A stretch of 56,091 nucleotides of DNA, taken from contig QQUU01000066.1 of the NCBI GenBank assembly GCA_003385605.1, positions 1 through 56,091 on the forward strand, in the 5' to 3' direction. Origin of the DNA: Bacteroidota bacterium (GTDB lineage Bacteria; Bacteroidota; Bacteroidia; Flavobacteriales; Schleiferiaceae). Below the pieces are notes generated by a model. The model was not told where the DNA came from and did no database searches. It saw only the letters and a program-made list of their open reading frames with translations. A program made the translations under genes and the position numbers. Positions 16,401 through 25,400 of the stretch are shown here, piece by piece (the stretch's first letter is position 1; every line of letters begins with the position of its first letter).

Positions 16401-18323
16401 TTGTTTAGGTGAGGTTGTAAAAGCTTTATAAACATCCTGAGCTAATACAGGTGCTTGAAAACCAAGCCCTGACATTATCGCTCCTGTAAGATATGCTTCT
16501 CCTAATCCGCTAGTAATAGAAATATCTTTATCAAGAATATATTTATCTGTAAAGTTATTCATTAGTTGAGCAAAGAATTCAGCCCCACCCTCTTTGTTTA
16601 CATTTACACCGTAGCTTAAAGCTCTTTTTGATAATTTAAAGTTTTCTAATGAATATTTGCTACCTGCTAATTCATAAGCTTTCTTAAAATTATTTTTGCC
16701 AAAGCCCATATAGTTTATGGCTCTTTTAGCTTGACCAAGAGATACTCTTTCTGTTATGTATTCTGCAGCTCCATATAAAATACCTGAGCTATAAAATTGC
16801 GCGGCTGATATTTTAACATTAGGATCAAACTCCATTTCAAGATCCATATCGTTAAACTTATTACCTGCAGCACCAACTGAAATAGCAACAAGACCAGCGC
16901 CTCCGGTTCCTAAAGTAACAGCCGTGTTAACAGCTTGCTCAGAAAATAAATCAAGCATAAATTCACCAAAGTCTTCTATATTTTTAACTTCACCAAGCTC
17001 TTGACGTTTTTTAGTACCTTGTTCAATTTTTTCTACTTGATCATATAAAGCATCAACCCCGCCTTTAAATTCATCTGAAGCAAAAAAGTTATTAGCTCCA
17101 CCTAAATACATTGGTACATATGTACCAGTGCTAATGTCAGAGCCCGTAAGCCTTTTTATAACCTGCTGAGGTGTTAATTCATACAACACGCTTCCTAGAC
17201 CAGCTATTGTTCTTACCGATGTACCAGATATCCTATTAGAAATAACATCCAAATTATTATAAGTTCGCTGTGTCATATCCGCTATTTGCGAAAACTTATT
17301 TGATTTAGTTTGTAATTTTTCTAACTCATTATATAAATTAGTGTATATATCGTAAGTTGTTTTACGTGTATTGAGAAGATCATTATATTGATTTAAATCT
17401 TCTTGTGTAACAGAGGCTGGCTCATTATTAAATTTATATTCTAATGCTGATAAATTTACGTCAGTGGTGTTTAATATTTGAGCATGTGTATCAATACTTT
17501 TCATTGTGCCTTCAAAGTCTTCACTAGCTTTTAAGGCTTCTTCTTTAAATTCCTCTGTTACTTCTGCTCTACCAACAGAATATTCAATTTCTTCTTTTGT
17601 AGGTGGAGCCAAGGGGCTGCCCATTCTGGCAAACTTTTTTAGTCTTGCCCAGGAATACCAGCTTCCAAATACATCATCTTCGTATTCTTCTAATATTTCT
17701 TCTTGTTTAGCCTCTAAAGCTTTTTGCTTTTGTGTATCAATCCACATTTCCTTAGCAAGCTCATTCCATTCAGGCTCTGGCACCGCTAAAATATCAATAC
17801 CTTTATTTAATGCTAATTGTTTTTTAGCATCAGATATAAAATCTTTATATATAGGCTCTTCAATAGTTTTAATTATATTGCCACCTTCAATCATACGATC
17901 CAACTTAGGATCATATACAAGTTCTCTTTCTTGTACAGTTTGTGTTTTAGAAGCTTTATTTTCAATTTCCGCAATTTCTTCAGGCTTTAGCTCGGTTGCT
18001 TTTAAAGCCTCTATTGCACGATTTAATTTTTGCTCATAATCATTATCTTTTGGTAAATCCAAAGAAATATCTTCCGAAACTAAATCCGTATCTGGCTGCT
18101 GTATTGGTTGCTCCGGCCCTACAATTGCAGCCTCCTCTACAGGACCGATTTCTTTTTTTATGTCTTGTGTGAATGGGTCTTGAAATTCTTGCGGTTCAGG
18201 CTGTACTTCTACCATACCCTTTTCCCGCATTGCCTGCATAAACTCTTCAAAAGTTAAATTTTGAGCATCAGCTGCAGCTTCAAGCTGTTCTAGTGAATAT
18301 TGTTTGCCGTTTAATTCAAACAT
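10437..18323 (-). CDS. giant internal virion protein with metallopeptidase and nuclease-like motifs, 2628 aa
   Basis: This is by far the largest gene. Position after the tail and other internal virion genes suggests an ejected polyvalent protein. The N-terminus (FELNGKQYSLEQLEAAADAQ) looks like a short docking motif. A zinc-protease signature HEVGH lies at residues 867-871, with a Glu-rich helix after it. A PD-(D/E)XK-like set is visible: Asp1569 in PDLL, then Glu1582-Ile-Lys1584. Long helical stretches follow, and the C-terminal 500 residues include hydrophobic helices that could enter the host membrane. It may process or inject other proteins and cut DNA; these are inferences from motifs. 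I see no frame break. Confidence 0.75.
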   Translation of the reverse strand: MFELNGKQYSLEQLEAAADAQNLTFEEFMQAMREKGMVEVQPEPQEFQDPFTQDIKKEIGPVEEAAIVGPEQPIQQPDTDLVSEDISLDLPKDNDYEQKLNRAIEALKATELKPEEIAEIENKASKTQTVQERELVYDPKLDRMIEGGNIIKTIEEPIYKDFISDAKKQLALNKGIDILAVPEPEWNELAKEMWIDTQKQKALEAKQEEILEEYEDDVFGSWYSWARLKKFARMGSPLAPPTKEEIEYSVGRAEVTEEFKEEALKASEDFEGTMKSIDTHAQILNTTDVNLSALEYKFNNEPASVTQEDLNQYNDLLNTRKTTYDIYTNLYNELEKLQTKSNKFSQIADMTQRTYNNLDVISNRISGTSVRTIAGLGSVLYELTPQQVIKRLTGSDISTGTYVPMYLGGANNFFASDEFKGGVDALYDQVEKIEQGTKKRQELGEVKNIEDFGEFMLDLFSEQAVNTAVTLGTGGAGLVAISVGAAGNKFNDMDLEMEFDPNVKISAAQFYSSGILYGAAEYITERVSLGQAKRAINYMGFGKNNFKKAYELAGSKYSLENFKLSKRALSYGVNVNKEGGAEFFAQLMNNFTDKYILDKDISITSGLGEAYLTGAIMSGLGFQAPVLAQDVYKAFTTSPKQKAINERLGRIFELRKKIGDIQTNTKLTDDAEAQGAINAMQQEIDNLIVENIKDKSEVDKRVDSLTNSDKRVLLDIEADTYRAKRGIDKINSNPNLDAPTKQSLIRENAQRIDNNEKAKDAILTKAQFSKTRKQANKIQQVAAAELGLDFDIIVGKNNKETLELGKEKIDASNLDKKTKVKLKKELDAAVNEGGVNGFFMGAKDGLPLAFAVEDAAIENSAGSTILHEVGHGTVLRKLLDNNADIVELANALESYMNKNYKQAKQIFKQVEQNYPADEFSEADIAEEKLAAALEYINDIDVSKDTTLRNKLWQQWQKIKPPKQKGEITTIKTGEDVFDLLNSFVKGFNKGEFSGLSKKVLEGKVKAIETKAKQVSKDIKVTKFSLPKATEFTPENKKDLFSSVNKTFNEAAEIYGLDIRLNDDGTPNFTEEQWNALDENTKLGLGYIIGESWKPYINYLMQTRRDVPGFDELAPQIVDRTSTGIEKGDNGVPFLVKTYNPAKGTKLTTHIFGQIGKRLQGVIEKTPGFGQITVEAAPAEPRTRQLVAEEVTIEETQERAAKEKPRYVKIKDSNVFSNEVIVKAKDKVLQTVRALKNKLNTAVSKNVNTTPIIKEFVQSVAKQLDIDIKKAMGGKEGKKLRDWTIKNKKAIVENATTTWLMGKDSGIDVKGGMPIAIEKQVNGKFLRYPDWIGKKIDRETTEGRGQTAGLEIVRRVPADQIDDTEFANFVTTEDGTPIRGRKESLAKELAGEIGVEIFAEELDNNESEIAKAFEQNQELRGEVLADNYIADLNKQFERGKIKFSKKQKAIEAIRVASAQPFLTTQLVNAWNQPTSAKRKAAIKKIMNDLDPIYKGDAEVILNDLEGGTNFTQGVYQRAAFVAEDNALQSVYRLAQLDKDLLVIDPKTNKPVKSLKAARKVLGGSDATIPDLLVQYKGATIPIEIKSIKTAFLGSTNMSDYFNIPDDIALIENPKTKNDFINNIYYNLKNNKKYKDRIKFFKSIGIDVTKSNLRITEDQLAQIKDKYGSIYKATDFYDFDLPVEYVYEHYKNKKYSVNYLNYADIGMVSLGDNPLGWNIPQLKGKLKAKVSAWKALENADGTYNLIPRLQPELSTEASNAIAEKTTESVYSIAAFSNLLKNTNAAALEATKNVKFSKGLKKQYEQQQDYLISLTKAELDKKDIFDMRQVVARQMFPKEAMSDAVVAGVTTSFEALTDAQKKKVLAKVPGMVKFSKKKRVNLNSEFNKIIERASGVSARKRLSGVVARRIGANKGMFKLFLPPSAEDFRGLYYSLLGSGRQGEADKEFFKDHVVAPYTRGIAAMEKAKQAIMNDFKALKKIFRPDLKAAGIKSMNQKVPGMNISVDQAVRIYLWTQADKTIPELTESDQRKAVEYIYKTPILQAYANGLLAISKQDSWSDPTEYWDAQTTLSDLTDIALNVNRKFYLKEFIENTEQIFSADNLNKIEATLGKSARQSFEDILYRMRTGSNRPSGGDSIVNKWNNWVNNSVGAIMFFNRRSATLQLLSTVNFLNYTDNHPLRAAAAFANFPQYIKDWVTIFNSPKLKERRGGLKSDVQEAEIAAAVKNAKNKPLAMISWLLKVGFTPTKIADSFAIATGGAAFYRNRINTYKKKGFDDAEAEAKAWEDFSNISDETQQSGDPMLISKQQAGSMGRLILAFQNTPMQITRFQKRDFQDLINRRRIKGKNQFQSDMTYLSRITYYTAIQNLIFSTLQQGLFTLLPGFNDEEEENLTAEELEKIERKEEQKVQNVLNSMLDTTLRGSGLYGAVASTIKNVLIEYMRQQEKDPFQKDNAKILLQAINISPPIGSKARKFYNSLEAMDYERDVLEARGFGVMIDGKFQLSPAYQVLGGLTSAIANFPLDRAVAEVDAVTEALDARNSDMQRIAMALGWKAWEVGAEVEEHELINTTAKETRALEATRKRKEQAAAKRQIEFEALQNMSSTEKAEYIEWRKENKGKRLLDYLEETNKL

Positions 18324-18333
18324 AATTTAATTT

Positions 18334-19767
18334 TTATTTATTTACCATTAACTGAGGGTCTACAAGCCCAAATGTGTCATATAACCCTTCTAAAGTAGTA
18401 GTGTTAGTATCAGCAGACCACCCAAGTGTTGTTTTGTTTTCTACTCTGGCATATTTTCCATTATCAAGAGGTATTAATTTTGCAATATCCTCATCGCTCA
18501 TGCCTTCAGTGTCTACTATTTTTACCCTAGTACTGCCTTTTGTAAATGTTTTTCTTTTGCCGTCAACTATACCTTGTATACCAGCTGTAACTACTCTTTC
18601 AGTTTTACTAGTTGTATCTGCTTTAGGCGCCTCCACCATTGTTCTGTTATAATTATCTTTTGTTGCGGCTTCAACTTTCATTCGAGCCATATCACCAAGA
18701 TATGAGCCCACTCCCGCATCAAAAATTTTCTGCTGTTCTTCTGTAAATTGTCCTGTTTCAGAATCATATGCTAAATCTTCAGGCTCATAATCTTTTAAAG
18801 CCGGAGCAATAGTGTTTTTCCAAATGGATACTTTTTGAGCATGTGTCATATCTTGCATGGCATTCATTCCTGCATCCGTATATTGCTGTATTATACCTTC
18901 GGTATTTACCACTTGGGTTGTTGTAGTTATTTTTTTGCCATCAATTATTTCAGTAACTGTTTCTAACTCTGGCTGGCCATTTTCGTTTAAAGGCGCATAT
19001 GAAGGATTTATTGTTCCGTCTTCGTTAAATATACCCGTATTAGCTATAGTACCTTCAACTTTGCTATTGTAATCAGGTACTTTTAAAACTTTGTCTAAAT
19101 CTAATTCTGCAGTATTTAAATCAAATGTTTCAGATTTACCATCAGCATTTACAAATGTATAACGCATTACTGCATCACCTTTATCATTTATAATAACTTC
19201 CCTGCTTTCACCTTCTGTAATACCGCCTGTTTCAATATTAGCGGCTTTCATTAAGTTATTATTACCTGCGTAATACAAATCTACCGTATTTGGAACTCCA
19301 GGTCCGTCAGTTTGTATTTCATCAATAAATGTAGCCATTTTAATTGAATAATCATTGGCATTTTGTATTTGGTCACCGCTTACAGCTTGAAAATGATTAA
19401 ATCTTTTTAATTGAGGTTGTAAGCTTTCTATTTCATCTAAATCAGTAGATGTTTGTGCCCTTGTATAAACTTTCCAACCTTCATTAAATTCTTTTATATA
19501 TGCTTGCTTAAACTCCTCGTCTAATCCTTTCATTTTTTCAAGATTAGCCTTTAGCTTTTCTGCTCCTTGCGCAGTAAGAGCATTTCTTCGCCTAGTAAGA
19601 TCAAGCATTTCTTTATTTTCTTTTTCTAACTTTTCATCAAGATACTTTCTTCTTTCAATTATAGCGTTACCAATATTTTTACCAATACCAGCGGCTGCAT
19701 TAGCCCATGCTGCGCCTGCACTGGTTGTGCGAAATTCTATTGGTTTTGGATTTTCGTATGCTCCCAT
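18334..19767 (-). CDS. internal virion or structural protein, 477 aa
   Basis: I do not recognise the family. The N-terminus (GIGKNIGNAIIERRKYLDEKLEKENKEML) is a long charged helix, and the rest mixes acidic and beta-rich segments. It lies between the 2628-aa protein and a small Ala/Gln-rich protein, the usual place of podovirus internal core proteins. It starts 10 bases after the end of the possible frameshift extension at 19778. Confidence 0.55.
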   Translation of the reverse strand: MGAYENPKPIEFRTTSAGAAWANAAAGIGKNIGNAIIERRKYLDEKLEKENKEMLDLTRRRNALTAQGAEKLKANLEKMKGLDEEFKQAYIKEFNEGWKVYTRAQTSTDLDEIESLQPQLKRFNHFQAVSGDQIQNANDYSIKMATFIDEIQTDGPGVPNTVDLYYAGNNNLMKAANIETGGITEGESREVIINDKGDAVMRYTFVNADGKSETFDLNTAELDLDKVLKVPDYNSKVEGTIANTGIFNEDGTINPSYAPLNENGQPELETVTEIIDGKKITTTTQVVNTEGIIQQYTDAGMNAMQDMTHAQKVSIWKNTIAPALKDYEPEDLAYDSETGQFTEEQQKIFDAGVGSYLGDMARMKVEAATKDNYNRTMVEAPKADTTSKTERVVTAGIQGIVDGKRKTFTKGSTRVKIVDTEGMSDEDIAKLIPLDNGKYARVENKTTLGWSADTNTTTLEGLYDTFGLVDPQLMVNK

Positions 19768-19777
19768 TTATTTATTT

Positions 19778-19873
19778 TTATAATTTAACTTCTGCGCCGC
19801 CAAAAATATCCATTAGCTCAGATCTTGTATACGTTCGTGTTGAAGTAGGGCTTACACTAGAAGTTGCCTCTAA
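19778..19873 (-). other. possible -1 frameshift extension of the 237-aa internal protein
   Basis: On the minus strand the last codons are G-GGA-AAT followed by TAG; GGGAAAT (19873-19879) fits the X-XXY-YYZ slippery rule exactly. A -1 slip there continues for 31 codons without a stop (LEATSSVSP…RSELMDIFGGAEVKL) to TAA at 19778, which is 10 bases before the next ATG. No clear downstream stem was found. The extension fills an otherwise unused gap. Confidence 0.45.
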
Positions 19874-20583
19874 TTTCCCACACCAGCTGTTAAAGCACTT
19901 CCTACACCGCTAAAAGCTCCTGCCCATGCAGCAGACTGATCTGCCCGCGCCTGTGCCGCTTGTTGTTGCTGATTATCAAGTTGCCCGGCAACTCTATTAA
20001 TTTTTGCTGTTTGTCTTTGCTCTTTAGCATTAAACTGAAAAGCTTTACCTTGTGCTTGTGCTTGCTGAGCTCTAGCACCCTCAGATATTTGTATGCCTTG
20101 AATTCTTTGTTTTTCAGCCATACGCTGTGATTGCAAAGTAGCTTCACCCTGGGCTTTTAGTTTTTCATTTTGTGCTTCTTGCTGTTCAATATTTGCAGCT
20201 ACACCTTGTTTGGATTTTAAAGCCGCTTGTGCAAGTGCCGTAGCCCCGCCAGCACCGCTACCGGTTGCTCTTAGCGTGTCCAGTGTATTAGCTAATGCAA
20301 TATCAGATTGCTCTATTTGTATTTCAGCTGCTTTGGTAGCAACACCTAAATTAGCAAATGGATTACTTAATTGACCAGATAAATCCTTAGCCATATCAGC
20401 CAAACTTGTTACTCCTGCATACGGGTTTATAACAGCCTGCCTACTAGCTTCTAAATTATTAAGCTCTCTTTGTTTTGCTCTTGCAGCTCTTTCTGCAGCC
20501 CTTCTTCTTTTTTTAGCACTACTACTGCCTATAAAGCCACCAATGAGGCTTGCTGCAGCACCACCAGCTATTAAAAAACTCAT
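19870..20583 (-). CDS. Ala/Gln-rich internal virion protein, 237 aa
   Basis: The protein begins with a hydrophobic Gly/Ala stretch (MSFLIAGGAAASLIGGFIG) and then long helical, Ala/Gln-rich sequence (AERAARAKQRELNNLEASRQ…). This resembles small internal core/ejection proteins such as the T7 gp14 type. It ends GVGN with the stop TAG placed directly after a GGGAAAT heptamer, so a -1 shift would extend it (separate entry). It overlaps the cupin gene by 4 bases. Confidence 0.7.
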   Translation of the reverse strand: MSFLIAGGAAASLIGGFIGSSSAKKRRRAAERAARAKQRELNNLEASRQAVINPYAGVTSLADMAKDLSGQLSNPFANLGVATKAAEIQIEQSDIALANTLDTLRATGSGAGGATALAQAALKSKQGVAANIEQQEAQNEKLKAQGEATLQSQRMAEKQRIQGIQISEGARAQQAQAQGKAFQFNAKEQRQTAKINRVAGQLDNQQQQAAQARADQSAAWAGAFSGVGSALTAGVGN

Positions 20584-21023
20584 ATGTTATTTTTTTTATT
20601 GTAATCTTCTATTGTTATAGAAACTATTTCTTTTTCTAATTTTTTTATATTTTCGGTATTTGTAGGGTTTTTATGCACATTTACAAATATAGAATCTTCT
20701 AATGCGTATATTAATCTTTGTGACCCAGGGCTTGATACAGTATAACAGGGCGCAATATGTTCTACTATTTCGCCGTTATTATTTATTACAACATGACCGG
20801 TTAATAAAAACCATGCATGCAAATGGTTATGAACCGCTCCTACAATAATATGCCCTTTTTTTAAATCCATTTGCCTAATATAAATTTGATCCGCAAATGA
20901 ATGCTTTATTGGAACTTCCGCAGTTTCACAAATACTATTACCGTCCCCAAAACTATTTTCAATTATATTTGAGGATAAAATATTTTTAATATATTCAATT
21001 TCATTATTTGCTTTTAATTCCAT
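20580..21023 (-). CDS. cupin-like protein, 147 aa
   Basis: The segment GHIIVGAVHNHLHAWFLLTGHVVI (positions about 57-80) carries His65, His67 and His69. A later VNVHKNPTN adds His117. Spacing and the beta pattern fit a single cupin barrel with a metal site. Similar proteins occur among tail or internal genes of podoviruses, where the role is unknown. There is no signal peptide. It overlaps the internal-protein gene by 4 bases. Confidence 0.6.
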   Translation of the reverse strand: MELKANNEIEYIKNILSSNIIENSFGDGNSICETAEVPIKHSFADQIYIRQMDLKKGHIIVGAVHNHLHAWFLLTGHVVINNNGEIVEHIAPCYTVSSPGSQRLIYALEDSIFVNVHKNPTNTENIKKLEKEIVSITIEDYNKKNNI

Positions 21024-21028
21024 TTAAT

Positions 21029-22405
21029 TTAATATGATGATTCTATATATTCAGACGATACCGCAAATAGCTCCTTAGCTTGGCCTGCGTTGGTATTTGT
21101 GTCTGTTTGAATTTTTACAGTTGCAAAAAATCCTTTTATACCCATTACAGAATTTCCGTATACTACTTCGCCTGCTTTAGCAGTACTATTATTAATTATA
21201 TTTGCAAAGTACTTGTTTTCTTTTCTATTAAATCCTGCATAATACGTAACTCCGCCACTGGTATATTCGCCTTCCCCGTAGCTATAAATTCTATTAGCAG
21301 TATCAAACCTAGCTGCTGTAAAATTATCGCTAGTATCTTTAGTGTCCATGCTTATAACTTCCCAGCCGTTTGATCCTTCGTAATTTACAGTTTTAAATAT
21401 TTTTTGCATGCTAACATTCGGATTAAACGTAAATGTTATATGTGATTTTATTACACCTATATCATAAAAATCCCCTCTGTCCGCACTATCTGAATAATGC
21501 TGGTACAGTTTGCCATTAACAAAACTAAAAAATTTATTTCGAATGCTGCCCATTAATGTTGGCTTAAAGCTTACAAAGCTAGGCCAGCCTCTAACGGATT
21601 CGTCATAATATAATGTATCAAAGCTACTAAAATAAGTTTCACTATCTTCTGTAGTAGTTTGCCATGTGTCCGTATTTTGCACAGACACCTTATAAACTTT
21701 ATTATGAATATCGTAACCCCCTATTATTTTTGAAATGGTATTAGTGTTAAATTCATCTCTAAACCAATCTTTCATTCCATAATTAGAGATTTCTGTAATA
21801 CCGTCTCTGGATAATCTTAATACGGCATTTCTACGTGCATCAGTAAAATATTTTTGATAACCGTATACAGCAAAGCTTTCAGGATTATTACTAATTCCAA
21901 ATTCACCAGCGTAAGGAATGATTTGGCCAATAACTAAATTAGTTGAAGTTACAGTACCGCCGCCTTCGGCTGAATATATTGCATCTTTATCAATAAGAGC
22001 TCTACTTACTTTGCTTTCTTGAAATATGTTTAAGTTTGTATCTTCAGCATATAATTTTTGAATTGAACCATATGCAGGATCAACACTTTTTGTTATGCTT
22101 TCACCCACTGAAAACACATTTGTTTCATTAAAACCTGTTTTAGAATTAAATATACCTGAATATATTAATCCATTTGTTAATCGCTGTGATTTAGGTTCGT
22201 CTTCAACAATATAAGCTTTTACGCCATAGTCGGTAGAAGTATTGTTATAGCCCCCTCTAATTCTAGCCTCTTCAACATACCAATGTTTATCTGGATCTGC
22301 ATTATCAGGAACTCCACCTAACCAATTTGGAAAAGTATTTACAGAACTGCTATTTTGCAATCTTTTCAATAAGAAAGAATTAAAGTAAGCTACTTCTATT
22401 GACAT
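21029..22405 (-). CDS. tail-associated structural protein, 458 aa
   Basis: The protein is beta-rich, with many aromatic residues and Asn/Ser/Thr (VEEARIRGGYNN, SVRGWPSFVSFKP). This resembles the C-terminal part of podovirus tail tube or stabilization proteins. It lies 32 bases after the P22 gp10-like gene in the same transcript and may be a split or companion subunit. No enzymatic motif seen. Confidence 0.5.
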   Translation of the reverse strand: MSIEVAYFNSFLLKRLQNSSSVNTFPNWLGGVPDNADPDKHWYVEEARIRGGYNNTSTDYGVKAYIVEDEPKSQRLTNGLIYSGIFNSKTGFNETNVFSVGESITKSVDPAYGSIQKLYAEDTNLNIFQESKVSRALIDKDAIYSAEGGGTVTSTNLVIGQIIPYAGEFGISNNPESFAVYGYQKYFTDARRNAVLRLSRDGITEISNYGMKDWFRDEFNTNTISKIIGGYDIHNKVYKVSVQNTDTWQTTTEDSETYFSSFDTLYYDESVRGWPSFVSFKPTLMGSIRNKFFSFVNGKLYQHYSDSADRGDFYDIGVIKSHITFTFNPNVSMQKIFKTVNYEGSNGWEVISMDTKDTSDNFTAARFDTANRIYSYGEGEYTSGGVTYYAGFNRKENKYFANIINNSTAKAGEVVYGNSVMGIKGFFATVKIQTDTNTNAGQAKELFAVSSEYIESSY

Positions 22406-22437
22406 ATTATATTATCACTTATTTTATTGATTTATTA

Positions 22438-25400
22438 CTACGGATAATTAGTGTCTACCACGTATAGTTTAAATTGCTCAAAAGTGGAGCCATCCCCGCA
22501 GCCAGCACTACACCTACTGCTATCAAATCCATTTACAAGTACTCTATATTCGTAATAAGGTGAGGTTGATTGAGCTGAGTTTGATGGACTAGAATTTGAA
22601 ACTTTAAATCCAGGCAAACCAGAAGATACAGTCTCCCCGGATGATCCTCCGTGGATAGTAGTCCAAGTTGATGTAGTAGTTAATCTTCTTTGAACCCACC
22701 ATTTAGTAGTATAACCAGTGTAAGACGTACTACACGCTGCAGAAGGAGGCGGGGTTGTTTCAATTTTAAATTCAACCTCTCCTAATGTATGCGCGCTTGT
22801 GCTTTCCGTACTAACAGTTGGGCTTGAGCTATTAAAGCTACTTGGGTAAACTCCTGATGTTGGAGATCCAGTTCCCCAGAAATACACAAAACCCTCCCCA
22901 CCTGTATCACAGTTTACACTATCATAAAGGCCAGTTGTCCAATTAACAGCCTGAGCTCCAATTTCAAGATCAAATGTTACAGAATCTGTTAAGCTTTCTG
23001 CATCAGCAGTGGACCCAGAAATAGCATCTTGCAATCTAACAGTTAATGTATATGTATTACCATCTAATCCTGTATTTACTTTTTCTAATAAACCTGTTGA
23101 TGAATTTATTGAAAAGTTACTTGAGCCAGTACCTGTTAAAGAAAATTTAACATCATCTAAATTTTCAGCGGATATTGAGGAACCATTTGTACTATTTGTT
23201 CCAAAATTATACATGGTTGTATCTGAATCAAGTTTTTGTAGGGTGCCAGGGTCATCAACTGTAGGCGCAATATTATCTAAAGAACCTGTAGCGGTAATTG
23301 TATTGTTATATGTATCACTTCCTGTTGTATAATCAACATCAAAAGTAAAAGTAAACGTATGTCTTGTAGAACTGTCATGCAAGAACGTAAATGTGTTGCT
23401 TGCTTGTATTTTAAATTGGTAACTACCTACAGATACTAAACTAAATGGATTAGGCGATAAAGTATTACCAAACCCATCAGTGACGCTTGTTAATGTTGCT
23501 AATATAGTTCCTGTCACTATATTTCCTGAAGAATTAGCAAAATTAAAATTAGAAGTACAGTCATTTGGAAATGATGTTTCATTTTCTGGTAATGAAAAAG
23601 AATAATTATCTCCAACGCCAGTTGGCCCATCGTATTGATTAGCCGCGTCTAAATTTATATCGCTCAATAAACCTGTTGTTGAAGTTTCCCAAAAAATATC
23701 TAATAAAGAAATTGTAGGGTTAGCTTCATATATTGATAAATTTTGAGTAAGAGCAGTTGTGCCATTTGGTAGTCTTCCAAATGTTTCTGTACTTCCACTC
23801 GGAGCTAAAGATGATATATATGCTATCAAAGGATTTGATAATGATTCATACATTCCAGCAATTGGATCCTGTACACCTGCACTGGTTTCTAAAATATAAC
23901 CAGAATCTAATACTGTTGCTATTTTACCAACTTGATCACCGCTTATATTAGGGTACCATTGCTCATTAGTCGTTGCAGTAGATAATCTGCTAGGTGTAAC
24001 TCTTCCAAATAATTTTACACTACTACCATATTGTTTTTGGTCAGGACCCACCTCAGATAAATCTCTAGGTACCTTGTTAATATTATCATTAATAAGTACA
24101 GCTTGCGCTAATTCGTCTTCTTCATCATTTCCAGAACCACCAGTTCCGCTAATTGATTCAAAACCACCATTTATAACCAAAGGTAAGTATACATTATAAT
24201 ATTCTTGTTCAGTTTGCTTTACTACTATCTTATAAGAATACCAGCCTAATTTATTTATAGTATATGCTTCTCTTAAGTTAAGAGCTGCTCCTGAAACTTC
24301 TTCAATATACGTGTCTGATATCTCTTCTTCAGTTATAATCACTGTATTTGGAGAGGTATAGGTAGAACTTGTTATTTTTGTATAATCAATATATTTACCT
24401 CTTAAATAATCACCCGCAGCCGCGCTTGAGGTAATATCGCCTGTAACTGTATAAGTATATGGCGAAGAAGATGTTTTAGTAACTGTGGTTAATCCCGTAA
24501 TATCCCAAGATTTATTATTATTATCTGAGTCTGCAAAAAAGCCAGGATAGGCGCCATCACTGCTTGCGGTTGTTTCGATAGGAGAATCTAATGTAAATTT
24601 TAGCGTATCCCCATTCCAGTCTTCTAATGTATTTGAAGCTGAAAACTCATTATCTGATTTATAAGAGCTAAAAACAGTAGAGCCTGCCCCAGTAGTTAGC
24701 GAGTCTTTTTTTGATAATAAAACTGATGTGCTTCTTCCGTATCTATCAGATAAAATAATACCAACTTGATATGTTCTGTTTTGTTTTAAACTGTGAAGAG
24801 GGTATTGTGCTGTGTTTGAAAAATCTTCATATTGTTTATTACCTATTTGAATAAAATAATCCGGCAATTGATCAGGAGGGCTATTTTTATCCTTGTAGTT
24901 AGCATATACGACTCTATTACTTATAATTTCTTGGCCCTGTGATTTTACAGGCACTTTGTCAAAAACTCTTACAACATCTTTATTTGGTAAAGTTTTATAA
25001 GGCTTTTTCGATGTATAGTTATATGTATACAAGTTATCCTCCCCTACAATATCTGCCGATAATATATTTTTAGACGCAACAGTATTTACAACTTTTACAG
25101 CAAGTTTATCTGATTCTTTATAAAGTATATCTATTTCACTTATTTTAAATCTATTGCTTTCCCAGGATGATTCGCCTTCCGTGTTTGAAGGTAATGGTAT
25201 TTTTAAACCTACTTCTTGTACAATATTTTCAAAAAAGTTTACAACAGAAGTTTTATACGTTTGATCTTCATCATCTCCAACCATATAACCAAATTGTTTT
25301 GGTATGAATATTGGTTGCGTAAAAGGAGCCATAAGAGAATATTGCCCGTCATCAAATTTAAATCTATAACTAAACCTTATAAATTTATCTTCAAGAAAAT

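Noticed and set aside
10477-18039. Plus-strand frames of 100-180 aa opposite the 2628-aa gene
   Set aside because: They are hydrophobic Ser/Leu/Phe-rich antisense readings of the helical charged protein, without starts or neighbours of their own.
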